A stretch of DNA of 64,000 nucleotides from Demequina sp. TMPB413 (GCF_020447105.2 NZ_CP096184.1:2356001-2420000), one strand, 5' to 3'; counted from the stretch's first letter, positions 53,527-61,968 are shown. A program made the numbers and translations. The notes: generated from the letters alone by a model not told the origin.

Positions 53527-54523
53527 ACTCGTCCTCGCCGTCCCTGCTGATCATGATCTCGCCAGCCTCTTCGAGCTTGCGGATCACCTGCACCACCTGA
53601 GAGCGGGCCTCTTCGACGAGCGACATGCGCACCTTGCCCAGCAGGTCGATCTCCTCTTCCAGCGTGGTCCTGGCGCGCTCGGACATGTTCTTGAGGATCT
53701 TCTCGCGCACAGCGTCGTCTGCGCCCTTGAGCGCCGTCGCGAGCGTGGAAGCCTCGACGCCCCTCAGCACCAACTGGATGGCGCGGTCCTCGAGCAGGGT
53801 GATGTCCGCAAATACAAACATCATGGAGCGGATGATGTCCGCGAGTTCAGGGTCGCTCTCGGTGAGGCCTTCGAGGATGAGCTTCTCCGTCGCCGCATCG
53901 GCACGGTTGATGATCTCGACGAGCGGCTGCACGCCGCCTACTGCCGACATTTCTTGAGTGGTCAGCACGGCGGTCGCCTTGCGCTTGAGCGACTCGGCGA
54001 CCACGGCCACCACGTCGGGGGAAGCGCGCTCCATCAACGCGATGCGCCGTGCCACGATCGTCTGCACCTCAGGCGCAAAGCCGGTCATGATCGCCGAAGC
54101 GTGCTCTGGACGCAGGTGCGCGAGCACGAGCGCGATCGTTTGGGGGTGTTCGCCCACGAGCAGGGACACCACCTGACGGGCCTCCGCGTGCATCAGGAAC
54201 TCGAAGGGCTGGCCCTGCATGGAGTTGGACAACCGCTCGAGCACCTCGCGCGCCTTGTCCTTGCCAAGCGTCTCCTCGAGCAGTCGCTGCGCAAAGTTGA
54301 GACCACCCTGGCTGAGGCCAGGTCCGCGGTTTGACCTCGCCTTGAACTCCTCAAGCACGTCCAGGATCGTGTCGTCATCAACGTTGCTGAGACGAGCAAT
54401 CTCGGTGGTGAGCTGCTCGATCTCCGTCTCATTGAGCTGGCTCATGATGCGCGAGGCCGTCTCCCGTCCCATCTGGATCAGCAGGAGCGCGGCCTTCTGG
54501 GTGCCGGTCAGTAGCGCGGTCAT
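53516..54523 (-). CDS. fliG: Flagellar motor switch protein FliG
   Basis: 335 residues with the three armadillo-like FliG domains: KAALLLIQMGRETASRIMSQLNETEIEQLTTEIARL, the EHPQTIALVLAHLRPEHASAI middle domain, and the torque-generating C-terminal domain DPELADIIRSMMFVFADITLLEDRAIQLVLRGVEASTLATALKGADDAVREKILKNMSERARTTLEEEIDLLGKVR. Overlaps fliF by four bases. Confidence 0.97.
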   Translation of the reverse strand: MTALLTGTQKAALLLIQMGRETASRIMSQLNETEIEQLTTEIARLSNVDDDTILDVLEEFKARSNRGPGLSQGGLNFAQRLLEETLGKDKAREVLERLSNSMQGQPFEFLMHAEARQVVSLLVGEHPQTIALVLAHLRPEHASAIMTGFAPEVQTIVARRIALMERASPDVVAVVAESLKRKATAVLTTQEMSAVGGVQPLVEIINRADAATEKLILEGLTESDPELADIIRSMMFVFADITLLEDRAIQLVLRGVEASTLATALKGADDAVREKILKNMSERARTTLEEEIDLLGKVRMSLVEEARSQVVQVIRKLEEAGEIMISRDGEDEYVN

Positions 54524-56136
54524 TGCTGCCTACCCGAGACGAGCCAGCCGCGCAGCACCTCGGCCACTTCGGCCGGTTGGGCGGAGGCGAAAGCCATGAT
54601 CTCGTCGCGCACGCTCGCGGCGACGGATCCCATGTCGGGCACGGGGGCCGCGCCCAATTGACCCGCGGCCTCCGACGCCTTGTCGAGCACCGCTTGGGCC
54701 CGCGCTTCGAGCGCTTCTTGAGTCCTGTTCTCGAGCGCCTCGACCGCTTCAAGGCTGAGCGTCGTGCGCTCGTTCTCGATCGCGCGGCGCGACATCCTCA
54801 GGATGAGCAGGAACACCAGGATGACCACGATCGCGAGCGACGCCCACTTCGCGATCGAGATGTACATGGACGTGGTCGCTGCTTCGCGCGCTTCGGCGCT
54901 GGCGGCCTCGAGGGCGACTTGCGCGGTCTCTGCCGTCGTCGTGTCAAAGGACATCTTGTTGACGGAGACCACGTCTCCTCGTTCGTCGTCGACGCCAGCG
55001 GCGGCCGCGACCATCGTCTCCAGGTCGCCCATGTCCAGGTCGGCTGCGGCCTCGTCTGAGACCACGACGGACACTGACTGACGCTTGACGTTGCCGGGAG
55101 CGGACTCGAGCGTCTCCGTCACCTTGTTGATGGCGTTGTTGTTGACGGCGGTTTCCTTGCGATACTCGCCGCCACCGTCGGCACCCGCGGGAACCGAGAT
55201 GTTGTCGGGTCCGAGAATGCCGGCGTCTGTCGCAGCGCCCCCGGTGTACTCCTCGACCGAGGTCGACTCGTTCAGCGGCGGCAGTTCCTCGTCAGCTGAG
55301 AACGTCTCGGTGGTCCTGGCCGTCTTGTCGTAGTCGAGTTCTGCGCTCACAGACACCACGGCATTGCCGACGCCGACGACGCGGTCGAGCATCGCTTGGA
55401 CGTTGGAGGCGACACGGGTTTCGTAGTCGCTCACTTGGCCCGCTTGCATCAGCGTGGACGCGTCGCCCCCGACCGTGGACAACACCACGCCCGTGGAGTC
55501 AATCACGGCGACGTCTTCAGCCTGCATGCCCTCGATCGAGGCCGACACCAGGTGCACGATGGCCTGAACGCTTGCGGTGCCAATGGAGGAGCCCGCGCGG
55601 GTCTCGACGAACACCGATGCGGTGGGAGCCGCCTTCTCGGAGACAAAGACGGTGTCTTGGGGGATCGCGAGCTTGACGGATGCGGCCTGCACACCCTCCA
55701 TGGCGCCGATGGTCTTGGCGAGCTCTCCTTCGAGAGCGCGCTGGTAGGTCACTTGCTGCTGGAACTCGGAGCTGGTCATCGACACGTTGTCGAGCAGCGC
55801 ATATCCGGCGTCGGAGTTCGCTGGCAGCCCTGCGCCAGCAACCGCCAAACGGGTGTCGTACAACTGAGCGTTCGGCACCATGACGGTGGTGCCTCCAGCT
55901 GCGAGTTGGTACTCGACCCCGCTCGCGTTCAGCTGGTCGACAATCGCGGCCGCATCCGTGGCAGACAGGTTGGTGTACAGCGGCGACATCGTCGGCTTGG
56001 TCGCCCACTGGCCGAGTGCGACGGCTCCGAGCAGAATGCCTGCCGCCAAGAGCACCGCGAAGACGCGCTGCGCGAGAGAGAGCTGCTGGATCGACTTGTT
56101 CATGCTGCCGAGCAGCGTGGTGAGCGGTGCGGGCAT
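54520..56136 (-). CDS. fliF: Flagellar MS-ring protein FliF
   Basis: 538 residues. TM1 at about 23-43 (AQRVFAVLLAAGILLGAVAL), ring-building motifs with SPLYTNLSATDAAAIVDQLNASGVEYQLAAGGTTVMVPNAQLYDTRLAVAGAGLP, the long RBM3 region, TM2 at about 425-447 (WASLAIVVILVFLLILRMSRR), and a C-terminal cytoplasmic tail that binds FliG. It is the first-assembled basal-body ring. ATG overlaps the fliE stop (TGATG). Confidence 0.97.
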   Translation of the reverse strand: MPAPLTTLLGSMNKSIQQLSLAQRVFAVLLAAGILLGAVALGQWATKPTMSPLYTNLSATDAAAIVDQLNASGVEYQLAAGGTTVMVPNAQLYDTRLAVAGAGLPANSDAGYALLDNVSMTSSEFQQQVTYQRALEGELAKTIGAMEGVQAASVKLAIPQDTVFVSEKAAPTASVFVETRAGSSIGTASVQAIVHLVSASIEGMQAEDVAVIDSTGVVLSTVGGDASTLMQAGQVSDYETRVASNVQAMLDRVVGVGNAVVSVSAELDYDKTARTTETFSADEELPPLNESTSVEEYTGGAATDAGILGPDNISVPAGADGGGEYRKETAVNNNAINKVTETLESAPGNVKRQSVSVVVSDEAAADLDMGDLETMVAAAAGVDDERGDVVSVNKMSFDTTTAETAQVALEAASAEAREAATTSMYISIAKWASLAIVVILVFLLILRMSRRAIENERTTLSLEAVEALENRTQEALEARAQAVLDKASEAAGQLGAAPVPDMGSVAASVRDEIMAFASAQPAEVAEVLRGWLVSGRQQ

Positions 56137-56447
56137 CAGGCTTGCATCCTCATGATCTCGTTGAAGGCCTCAATCGCGCGGTTGCGCACGGTCGCGGTGA
56201 GTTCCATGGCCACCGCCGATTCCGTCGCGGCGATCGTGTACTGGTGCACGTCGGCAAGGTCGCCTGTCACGGCCTTGACCGCAAGGGCCGCCGAGTTCGA
56301 CTGCATGGCTTGGAGGCCGTCGACGCTCTGGGCGAACGACGCTCCGAAGGCTGCGTCGGTTCCCGACGGGCCACGGGTGGCGGCTGGCTGAGCGACGGGC
56401 GTGTACCCGGTGGCGCTGACGGCCGACGTCACTGCTGGCACAAACAT
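56136..56447 (-). CDS. fliE: Flagellar hook-basal body protein FliE
   Basis: 103 residues. The FliE signature lies in the C-terminal half: FGASFAQSVDGLQAMQSNSAALAVKAVTGDLADVHQYTIAATESAVAMELTATVRNRAIEAFNEIMRMQ. It connects the MS ring to the rod. One-base overlaps on both sides (flgC, fliF). Confidence 0.96.
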   Translation of the reverse strand: MFVPAVTSAVSATGYTPVAQPAATRGPSGTDAAFGASFAQSVDGLQAMQSNSAALAVKAVTGDLADVHQYTIAATESAVAMELTATVRNRAIEAFNEIMRMQA

Positions 56448-56854
56448 CAGGACCTCCCGATCTGGAGTGCGGTGGTGTACATCTCGCGGGCCCGCTCGAC
56501 GACGGAGGCGTTGGCTTGGTAGCCGCGCTGCGCCATGATCAGTTGGACCATCTGGCTTGACATGTCGATGTCGGGGTAGCGGACGTAGCCCTCTTCGTCG
56601 GCCAGGGGATGGCCGGGCTCGTAGACGAGTCGGCCGGCCGCGTCGCCGAAGGCGGCGCCAGCAACGTGCACGCCTCCAGAGTCGCCGCCCTGGGTGTCAT
56701 TCGCTTGCGCCACGACGTAACGGGCCTGGAAGGCCGCCTCGTCGGTCGGGCGAACCGTGTTGAGGTTCGCGAGGTTGTCCGACACGGCGTCGAGCCAGTG
56801 GCGGTAGACATTCATTCCTGAACCGGCGATGCCGAGTGCCGCGAAGGTCCCCAT
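56447..56854 (-). CDS. flgC: Flagellar basal-body rod protein FlgC
   Basis: 135 residues with the rod-protein N-terminus (ALGIAGSGMNVYRHWLDAVSDNLANLNTVRPTDEAAFQARYVV) and C-terminus (DIDMSSQMVQLIMAQRGYQANASVVERAREMYTTALQIGR). The proximal rod. One-base overlap with flgB. Confidence 0.96.
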   Translation of the reverse strand: MGTFAALGIAGSGMNVYRHWLDAVSDNLANLNTVRPTDEAAFQARYVVAQANDTQGGDSGGVHVAGAAFGDAAGRLVYEPGHPLADEEGYVRYPDIDMSSQMVQLIMAQRGYQANASVVERAREMYTTALQIGRS

Positions 56855-57195
56855 CAGTTGGACCTCAAGGCCGTGCGGATTGCGGAGAACTTCCCATCCA
56901 TGGCGCGGGTGGCCAGTTGGAAGCGCAAATTCGTGTCGATGTTGGACAGCACCTCGGTGTCGAGGTTGACGTTGTTGCCGTTCTCGCGAGTCGGCTCGAG
57001 CGAGGTGAGCACTTTGGCCTGCACCCGCCCTGAGCCGTCGCCTACGGCGCTGCTGAGCGCCTGCTCGAACTGGACGCGTCGGGCCTGGAAGCCAGGCGTC
57101 TGCACGTTGGCGACGTTGTCGGCGATGACCCGTTGGCGCAGCGACAGGGAGTCAAGCGCGCCCGACATGGCGTCGAAGCTGACGGAACCAAACAC
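56854..57195 (-). CDS. flgB: Flagellar basal-body rod protein FlgB
   Basis: 113 residues from the GTG at 57195: MFGSVSFDAMSGALDSLSLRQRVIADNVANVQTPGFQARRVQFEQAL, then NNVNLDTEVLSNIDTNLRFQLATRAMDGKFSAIRTALR, the standard FlgB pattern. This GTG is chosen over those at 57204 and 57207 because FlgB homologues start M-F-x-S-V and because AAGGG is too close to the earlier GTGs. First gene of the 11-gene basal-body operon; its start codon lies in a 9-bp inverted repeat with the leader. Confidence 0.93.
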   Translation of the reverse strand: MFGSVSFDAMSGALDSLSLRQRVIADNVANVQTPGFQARRVQFEQALSSAVGDGSGRVQAKVLTSLEPTRENGNNVNLDTEVLSNIDTNLRFQLATRAMDGKFSAIRTALRSN

Positions 57196-57237
57196 GGATC
57201 GCACCACCCTTCGTGACGACGTGGGGGCCGATCCGTG
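57193..57237 (-). promoter_or_regulatory. Leader hairpin that can sequester the flgB start codon
   Basis: CACGGATCG (57193-57201) and CGATCCGTG (57229-57237) form a perfect 9-bp stem around 27 bases; in the minus-strand transcript the 3' arm includes the GTG and the loop holds the Shine-Dalgarno GAAGGG. Confidence 0.55.
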
Positions 57238-57271
57238 GCCAAACTATGGGAGCTATCCGTGCTCACGGCCC

Positions 57272-57299
57272 CCATCGGCCGTCGCTAGGGCCTGGTGAG
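57272..57299 (-). promoter_or_regulatory. FliA-type promoter of the flgB operon
   Basis: Minus-strand CTCA (57296-57299), 16 bases, GCCGATGG (57272-57279). Confidence 0.75.
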
Positions 57300-57308
57300 G
57301 TGTGTCGG

Positions 57309-57324
57309 CGTGACGTTTGTCACG
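57309..57324. promoter_or_regulatory. CGTGAC/GTCACG palindrome upstream of flgB
   Basis: CGTGAC-GTTT-GTCACG, perfect 6-bp arms, ten bases upstream of the flgB -35 box. Either an operator or a weak terminator for the fliD-fliS unit. Confidence 0.4.
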
Positions 57325-57355
57325 TTCTCTCACATGCGGTGGCGTGGCGCCTGAG

Positions 57356-57688
57356 TTACGCGGGCGTATCCAAGTACACGGGAGGCGCAGGGGTGCCGGC
57401 CTGCAGGTGGCTGAGGGCGCGGTCGTGCTTGCGTGAGTTGCGTGCGGCCGACGCGAGTTGCTGGGACACGCTCAATTGGCGTGCCAACAGCGTGCGCGCC
57501 CTCTCGACAAGGTGGGCAGGGAGAGGGCCAAGGTTGACGGGCGGTGTCCACGGGTCGCGGGCCACTTCCTCGAAGACGCGGTCGAGCGCAAGCATGCTCT
57601 CTGCCTCTGCCACGTCCATCTCAAGAGCCGCGAGCGCGGTCGACCAGGCATCCTGCCACTGGTCAGACGCTGGCGCTGAGAGGCTCAT
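57356..57688 (-). CDS. Small helical protein downstream of fliS, FliT-like by position
   Basis: 110 residues, mostly helical (WQDAWSTALAALEMDVAEAESMLALDRVFEE; HLVERARTLLARQLSVSQQLASAARNSRKHDRALSHLQ), with no recognisable domain. It starts at an ATG overlapping the fliS stop (ATGA), the place where the FliD chaperone fliT sits in many bacteria. Size and helicity fit a FliT-type export chaperone, but I see no signature, so the role is inferred from position. Confidence 0.6.
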   Translation of the reverse strand: MSLSAPASDQWQDAWSTALAALEMDVAEAESMLALDRVFEEVARDPWTPPVNLGPLPAHLVERARTLLARQLSVSQQLASAARNSRKHDRALSHLQAGTPAPPVYLDTPA

Positions 57689-58101
57689 GCGACGCCCAGT
57701 TCCCCAAACGAGCGCTCCGGCTCCGCCTCTGCTACCTGGCGAGCGGCCTGCTGCCATGCCTCCTGGAGGGGCTCGACGAGGCCTCGGCACGCGGCAACCT
57801 TCGCAGCGTCGGCTTGGATGTTCGCCTCCACCAGTGAGGTGGACAGGAACGTGTAGACGGACATGAGTTGGCGCGCGCCTTCCCAGGCGTCGAGATCGAG
57901 GGTGGCGGCCAGTTCGGAGACGATGTCTTGGGCGTGGTTGAGTTGCTGGTTGGCCGCTTCCCTGTTTCCCTCTCCGAGTGCCGCTTCCGCGCGCAACAGG
58001 TCAAGGACGAGGCGGTCATACAGCATGATCAGCAGCGTGGCAGGCGACGCAGTCGCGACTGCGTCCTGCACGTACCGTTCGCGGAGATTCGCGTAGTTCA
58101 T
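57685..58101 (-). CDS. fliS: Flagellin export chaperone FliS
   Basis: 138 residues: YANLRERYVQDAVATASPATLLIMLYDRLVLDLLRAEAAL is the conserved FliS start (Y-xx-D-V-xxxSPxxLIxMLYDxxL), followed by a helical bundle (LDLDAWEGARQLMSVYTFLSTSLVEANIQAD). It caps the flagellin C-terminus before export. 16 bases after fliD. Confidence 0.95.
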   Translation of the reverse strand: MNYANLRERYVQDAVATASPATLLIMLYDRLVLDLLRAEAALGEGNREAANQQLNHAQDIVSELAATLDLDAWEGARQLMSVYTFLSTSLVEANIQADAAKVAACRGLVEPLQEAWQQAARQVAEAEPERSFGELGVA

Positions 58102-58117
58102 GGTGTCCCTGCCTTTC

Positions 58118-59506
58118 CTATGACTGCCAGTTCGCGGACAGGCTCTCGAGTTGGCCGCTTAGCCAGGAGGACTGCGCGTTCAGGCCCGAAAGCGCGACTT
58201 CGAGCGCGGTGTATTGAGCCTGGAGGGTCTCTTGACGCACAGCGAGCCTGTCGTCCCACGCGCTGATGCGGTCAGCGTAGTCCTTGGCGAGCGATTCCTG
58301 ACCGGTGATCTTGAGGGTCAGCGCCCCTGTCTGAGCGTCCGACTGGTTCTCGGCAACGCCTTGCACCCGCTCTGCCAGCTTCTGTACAAAGAGCGCCGTT
58401 CCGTCGGGGTCGTCTGCGAGCGCCGCCGCGAAGACGTCCTCGTCGAACGTGAAAGTGCCGTCGCGTCCCACCACAATGCCGACGGTCGACGGCGACTTGC
58501 CGTCGACTGGGTAACTCGCCGCCTGCGTCAACTGGTTCTGGAGCGACCTGACCGCAGAGTCACCCGAGAGCAATCCTCCCGCCACAGCCGTGGTGCCATC
58601 TGATTTGGTCGTAGTGGTCGCCTTGGTGCGCGAAGCAATGTCGGAGAAGACCACACCGATCGCGTTCACCAAGTTCGAGGCGAGACTCTTCACGGCGGCG
58701 GCATCTGGCGCCACGTTGATCGTCACGGTCTCGCCTGCTTCGGTGGCCTTCGAGACGGTCACGTCGACGCCCGTCATGACGCCTGCAAAGGTGTTCGACG
58801 ATTGCGTGTAGGTCTGCTCGTACGCCGAGCCCTTCCACAGCGTGATGGACGCATCGGCAGGCGTGGTGACGACGGAGGTGGCCAGCGGATCCGCGGTCGC
58901 CGCGATCACCGCGGCCTCGTCGCCCACAAAGAGTTCAAAGGCGCCGTCAGCTCCCGTCGTCTCAGACGTGAACTGCAGGCGATACGTGGGAGTCGCGCCG
59001 CCCGACACCTGCACGGTCGTGGCCTTGATCCCCATGTCGGAGTCGTTGATGGCCTTCGCGATGTCCCCGAGCGAGTTGGAGGCGGCCGTTACGGACACGT
59101 AGGTGTTCTGGGCCGTCTTAAGGGTGAGCGTCGGAGGGTTGTCAGTGGTGAGTCCTGCGCCGGTGGTGACCGCGTCGGTCAGCGATACCTGCTTGGTAGC
59201 GACCGCGTCGACGGAGAAGGTGAGGGTTCCCGCCGTGGCGGAGGTCGTCGTGCTCGCCTTGGCGGCCGACGACGACGAGGTGGCCTTATAAGAGGTCCAG
59301 TTGTCGGCGGATGCTGCTTTGGCAGCGACTTCGCCGAGGGACTTAGTCTTGACGTTGATGGCCTGGAGAGCCGCGGCGATGCTCTGGGTAGTGGACTGCT
59401 TGGCCTTGAGAAGCGTCTGCGGTGCAGCCTCGAGCTTCATGAGCTGCGAGATGATGCTGGTCGTGTCGAGGCCTGACGAGAGTCCGTCGATACCGAATGT
59501 CGACAT
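58118..59506 (-). CDS. fliD: Flagellar filament cap protein FliD
   Basis: 462 residues. N-terminus MSTFGIDGLSSGLDTTSIISQLMKLEAAPQTLLKAKQS is the FliD_N signature; the C-terminal FliD_C domain ends with the coiled-coil KDYADRISAWDDRLAVRQETLQAQYTALEVALSGLNAQSSWLSGQLESL. It caps the growing filament. ATG at 59506 with GGAGG six bases upstream; the frame opening at 59554 has no ribosome-binding site. No FliA-type promoter is visible in the gap to fliC, so expression may depend on read-through past the fliC terminator. Confidence 0.95.
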   Translation of the reverse strand: MSTFGIDGLSSGLDTTSIISQLMKLEAAPQTLLKAKQSTTQSIAAALQAINVKTKSLGEVAAKAASADNWTSYKATSSSSAAKASTTTSATAGTLTFSVDAVATKQVSLTDAVTTGAGLTTDNPPTLTLKTAQNTYVSVTAASNSLGDIAKAINDSDMGIKATTVQVSGGATPTYRLQFTSETTGADGAFELFVGDEAAVIAATADPLATSVVTTPADASITLWKGSAYEQTYTQSSNTFAGVMTGVDVTVSKATEAGETVTINVAPDAAAVKSLASNLVNAIGVVFSDIASRTKATTTTKSDGTTAVAGGLLSGDSAVRSLQNQLTQAASYPVDGKSPSTVGIVVGRDGTFTFDEDVFAAALADDPDGTALFVQKLAERVQGVAENQSDAQTGALTLKITGQESLAKDYADRISAWDDRLAVRQETLQAQYTALEVALSGLNAQSSWLSGQLESLSANWQS

Positions 59507-59563
59507 CGTCGTCCTCCCTTCGTCAGATGTCTCACGCTGAATGCGAAAGGCCACCGCGACGGC

Positions 59564-59593
59564 GGCGGGACAACTCGGGCAAATTGTCCCGCC
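59564..59593 (-). terminator. Terminator after fliC
   Basis: Perfect 10-bp stem (59564-59573 with 59584-59593), 10-base loop. A second, weaker stem (GGTCGGG/CCCGACC, about 59611-59636) lies closer to the fliC stop. Confidence 0.7.
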
Positions 59594-59644
59594 ACCGCGT
59601 GGCGACCGGTTGGTCGGGCCGCGAGTGCGACCCGACCGGTCGGA

Positions 59645-60787
59645 TTACCGCAGGAGCGAAAGAACGCCCTGAGGAATCTGGTTGGCCTGCGCGAGCATGG
59701 CGGTGCCAGCCTGCGACAGGATCTGTGCACGGGTGAAGTTGACCATTTCGCTGGCCATGTCCGTGTCGCGGATCCGGCTCTCGGAAGCGGAGAGGTTCTC
59801 CACCGCAACGTTGAGGTTCTTGACGGTGTGGTCAAAGCGGTTCTGCACGGCACCGAGGTCGGCACGCGTGGTGGAAACCGTCTTGATGGCTGCGTCGATC
59901 GCCGTGATGGCGTTCTCCGCACCGGACGTGGCACCGTTGCTACCAGCGACGAGGGTACCTTCGTCAGTGCCAGCGACGATCGCGCTGAACCCCGACACCG
60001 AGATGGCGCTGGGGCCATCGTTGGTCGCGGTCAACTCGAGCGCAGTGCCGTTCATGGTGGCGGTCACGCCAACGCCCGCAGCAGTGATCTGAGTGGCGAT
60101 GCCCGTCTCATCGATGCCGGCAGCGCCGCCGTCGAGGGTGACGGTCTTGCCGTTGACAACGACGTCGACAGTGGTGCTGGCCGCGATGGTGGCACCAGAG
60201 AAGTCAGCCGAGCTGGTCCACACGGATGCGGCTGCACCCGCGCCACCAGCAGTGGTGACGTCCACGCCACCAACACCAAGGCCGGCAGCACCCATCGAGG
60301 TGCCGATGCCCACAGAGATGGTCTCGCCAACGTTGGCACCGACCTGGAACTTGCCGGTGTAGTTGCCGTCAAGGAGCTTGGTGCCGTTGAACTGCGTGGT
60401 GTCCGCGATGCGGGTCAGCTCGTCCTTCAGCTGGCTCATTTCGGACTGGATGTTGCCCTTGGCGTCGGATGACAGACCGCCATCGTTGGCCGCCTGCACA
60501 CCGAGGTCACGCATACGCTGCAGGATCGCGTGGGTCTCGGTCAGGGCGCCTTCAGCGGTCTGCACGACCGAGATGCCGTCCTGCGAGTTGCGTACTGCCT
60601 GCTTCAGGCCACCGATCTGCGAGCGAAGGCCCTCAGAAATGGCGAGGCCGGCAGCGTCGTCTGCTGCGCGGTTGATGCGGAAACCACTTGAGAGCTTCTC
60701 GAGCGACTTGCTCAGGTCGTTCTGCGTGTTGGACAGGTTGCGGTAGCTGTTGACAGCCGCAATGTTCTGGTTGATTGAGAGACCCAT
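59645..60787 (-). CDS. fliC: Flagellin
   Basis: 380 residues. D0/D1 ends are standard: MGLSINQNIAAVNSYRNLSNTQNDLSKSLEKLSSGFRINRAADDAAGLAISEGLRSQIGGL, and ENLSASESRIRDTDMASEMVNFTRAQILSQAGTAMLAQANQIPQGVLSLLR. The middle (about 150-290) is an Ala/Thr/Gly-rich variable D2 domain. The leader has a strong AAGGAGGAG before the ATG, a hairpin with loop AGGGAA, and a FliA-type promoter, all pointing to sigma-factor and CsrA control. Confidence 0.97.
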   Translation of the reverse strand: MGLSINQNIAAVNSYRNLSNTQNDLSKSLEKLSSGFRINRAADDAAGLAISEGLRSQIGGLKQAVRNSQDGISVVQTAEGALTETHAILQRMRDLGVQAANDGGLSSDAKGNIQSEMSQLKDELTRIADTTQFNGTKLLDGNYTGKFQVGANVGETISVGIGTSMGAAGLGVGGVDVTTAGGAGAAASVWTSSADFSGATIAASTTVDVVVNGKTVTLDGGAAGIDETGIATQITAAGVGVTATMNGTALELTATNDGPSAISVSGFSAIVAGTDEGTLVAGSNGATSGAENAITAIDAAIKTVSTTRADLGAVQNRFDHTVKNLNVAVENLSASESRIRDTDMASEMVNFTRAQILSQAGTAMLAQANQIPQGVLSLLR

Positions 60788-60822
60788 GGTGCTTCTCCTC
60801 CTTGAATCGGGTCATGACTGCC

Positions 60823-60836
60823 GCCCTTCCCTGGGC
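60823..60836 (-). promoter_or_regulatory. Candidate CsrA-binding hairpin in the fliC leader
   Basis: Minus strand GCCC-AGGGAA-GGGC: loop with AGGGA; the same 14 bases occur in the flbD leader. A second ANGGA (AAGGA) forms the fliC Shine-Dalgarno about 25 bases downstream. Confidence 0.65.
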
Positions 60837-60847
60837 GAGCAATTCCT

Positions 60848-60875
60848 TGATCGGCCACTAGCGGTCAGTGTTGAG
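60848..60875 (-). promoter_or_regulatory. FliA-type promoter of fliC
   Basis: Minus-strand CTCA (60872-60875), 16 bases, GCCGATCA (60848-60855); a run of seven A just upstream of the -35 may act as an UP-like element. Confidence 0.8.
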
Positions 60876-60907
60876 TTTTTTTGTGGAGTCCGCCGCCCGG
60901 CGGACGC

Positions 60908-60943
60908 GTCCCGTGCGGCGCAATGCCCTACGCCACACGGGAC
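60908..60943 (-). terminator. Terminator of fliA
   Basis: 13-bp stem with one mismatch (60908-60920 with 60931-60943), ten-base loop, ten bases after the fliA stop; a second 7-bp hairpin at 60888-60905 follows. Confidence 0.75.
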
Positions 60944-60952
60944 GGGTACTTC

Positions 60953-61807
60953 TTAACTTGCCGCGCGCGCCCAAGCGTGAGAGGCGGCTTCGACCGAAGG
61001 GGCGACAGCCGCAGCTCCGCGGGTTTCTGCCGTCCGCGCGGCAATGGCCGCGTAGTACGCCTTGCGGCGACGCTCGACCACTCCTTCGTGGGGATCCACC
61101 GTGGGTACGGCGTCGGAGTCCAAGTTGGCCTTGAGGCCATCCTTCAAGAGCGCGAGGGCCTCAGTGCGAAGTTGGCTGATGCGAGAACGGGTGAGACCCA
61201 TCTCTTCTGCCAACTCCACCACTGGACGGTCATGGAAGAACAACTGGTCAACCACGTAGGCGAGCTTCTCTGGCAGGCACTCGATGCCGGCACGCAAGTA
61301 CTCGATCTGTTCGGAGTTGACGAGCGCGTCGAGCGGACCGACAGAAGAGTCGACCACCATGTCGGCCACGGCGCCGTCGAAGGCGTCCATGGAAAGGACA
61401 CGTGTGTCGGCATCGGCGTGGGCCGCGTGCACCTCTTCTACGCTGATCCCCATGGCGTGAGCGATCTCCGCCTTGGTGGGCGTGCGACCGAGCCTGCTGG
61501 TGAGCATGTCGCTCACATCGGCCGCGGTGCGAGCGCGTCGACGGGCTCCGCGAGGCACCCAGTCCATCGAGCGCAGCTCGTCGACCAGTGCGCCACGGAT
61601 ACGCATCGAGGCGTAGCGCGCAAAAGGAACGCCCTTGGTGTCGTCAAAGGAACGGGCCGCCCGCACCAGCGCCATCGCCCCGGCAGACATCAGGTCGGCC
61701 CGAGAGACGTGCGATGGCACGCGAGCGAGGACCTCGTTCACGTTGTATCCCACCAGCGCGAGGTGGGCTTCCACCAGGGCGTTGGATCGGTTCATCGCTT
61801 CGTTCAT
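60953..61807 (-). CDS. fliA: Sigma-28 family RNA polymerase sigma factor (FliA/WhiG type)
   Basis: 284 residues. Region 2 reads MSAGAMALVRAARSFDDTKGVPFARYASMRIRGALVDELRSMDWVPRGARRRART, region 3 SRLGRTPTKAEIAHAMGISVEEV, and region 4 LPEKLAYVVDQLFFHDRPVVELAEEMGLTRSRISQLRTEALALLKDGL with its helix-turn-helix. A 40-residue C-terminal extension is unusual. It most likely reads the CTCA-N16-GCCGAT promoters of this island. Its own upstream region has no such promoter but several palindromes. The ATG lacks a good Shine-Dalgarno; an in-frame ATG four codons later is possible. Confidence 0.93.
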   Translation of the reverse strand: MNEAMNRSNALVEAHLALVGYNVNEVLARVPSHVSRADLMSAGAMALVRAARSFDDTKGVPFARYASMRIRGALVDELRSMDWVPRGARRRARTAADVSDMLTSRLGRTPTKAEIAHAMGISVEEVHAAHADADTRVLSMDAFDGAVADMVVDSSVGPLDALVNSEQIEYLRAGIECLPEKLAYVVDQLFFHDRPVVELAEEMGLTRSRISQLRTEALALLKDGLKANLDSDAVPTVDPHEGVVERRRKAYYAAIAARTAETRGAAAVAPSVEAASHAWARAAS

Positions 61808-61887
61808 GGCGCAAATGTGACTGACGGGTCCTCTTTAGACAAGGAGAGAAATCACACGTGGCGCTTATCACTGGGCCGAGCGGGAAA

Positions 61888-61944
61888 TGTCACACGACAC
61901 GCCCGTAATCGGTATGTCCGATTCGCCCGAAACCCGGTGTGACA
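61888..61944. promoter_or_regulatory. Nested inverted repeats upstream of fliA
   Basis: TGTCACAC (61888-61895) and GTGTGACA (61937-61944) form outer arms; AATCGG-TATGT-CCGATT (61907-61923) is a nested perfect palindrome. In the 302-base fliA-flgN gap (61808-62109), which holds no gene. Confidence 0.55.
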
Positions 61945-61968
61945 TGGTCCATTGCCCACACATAGGGG

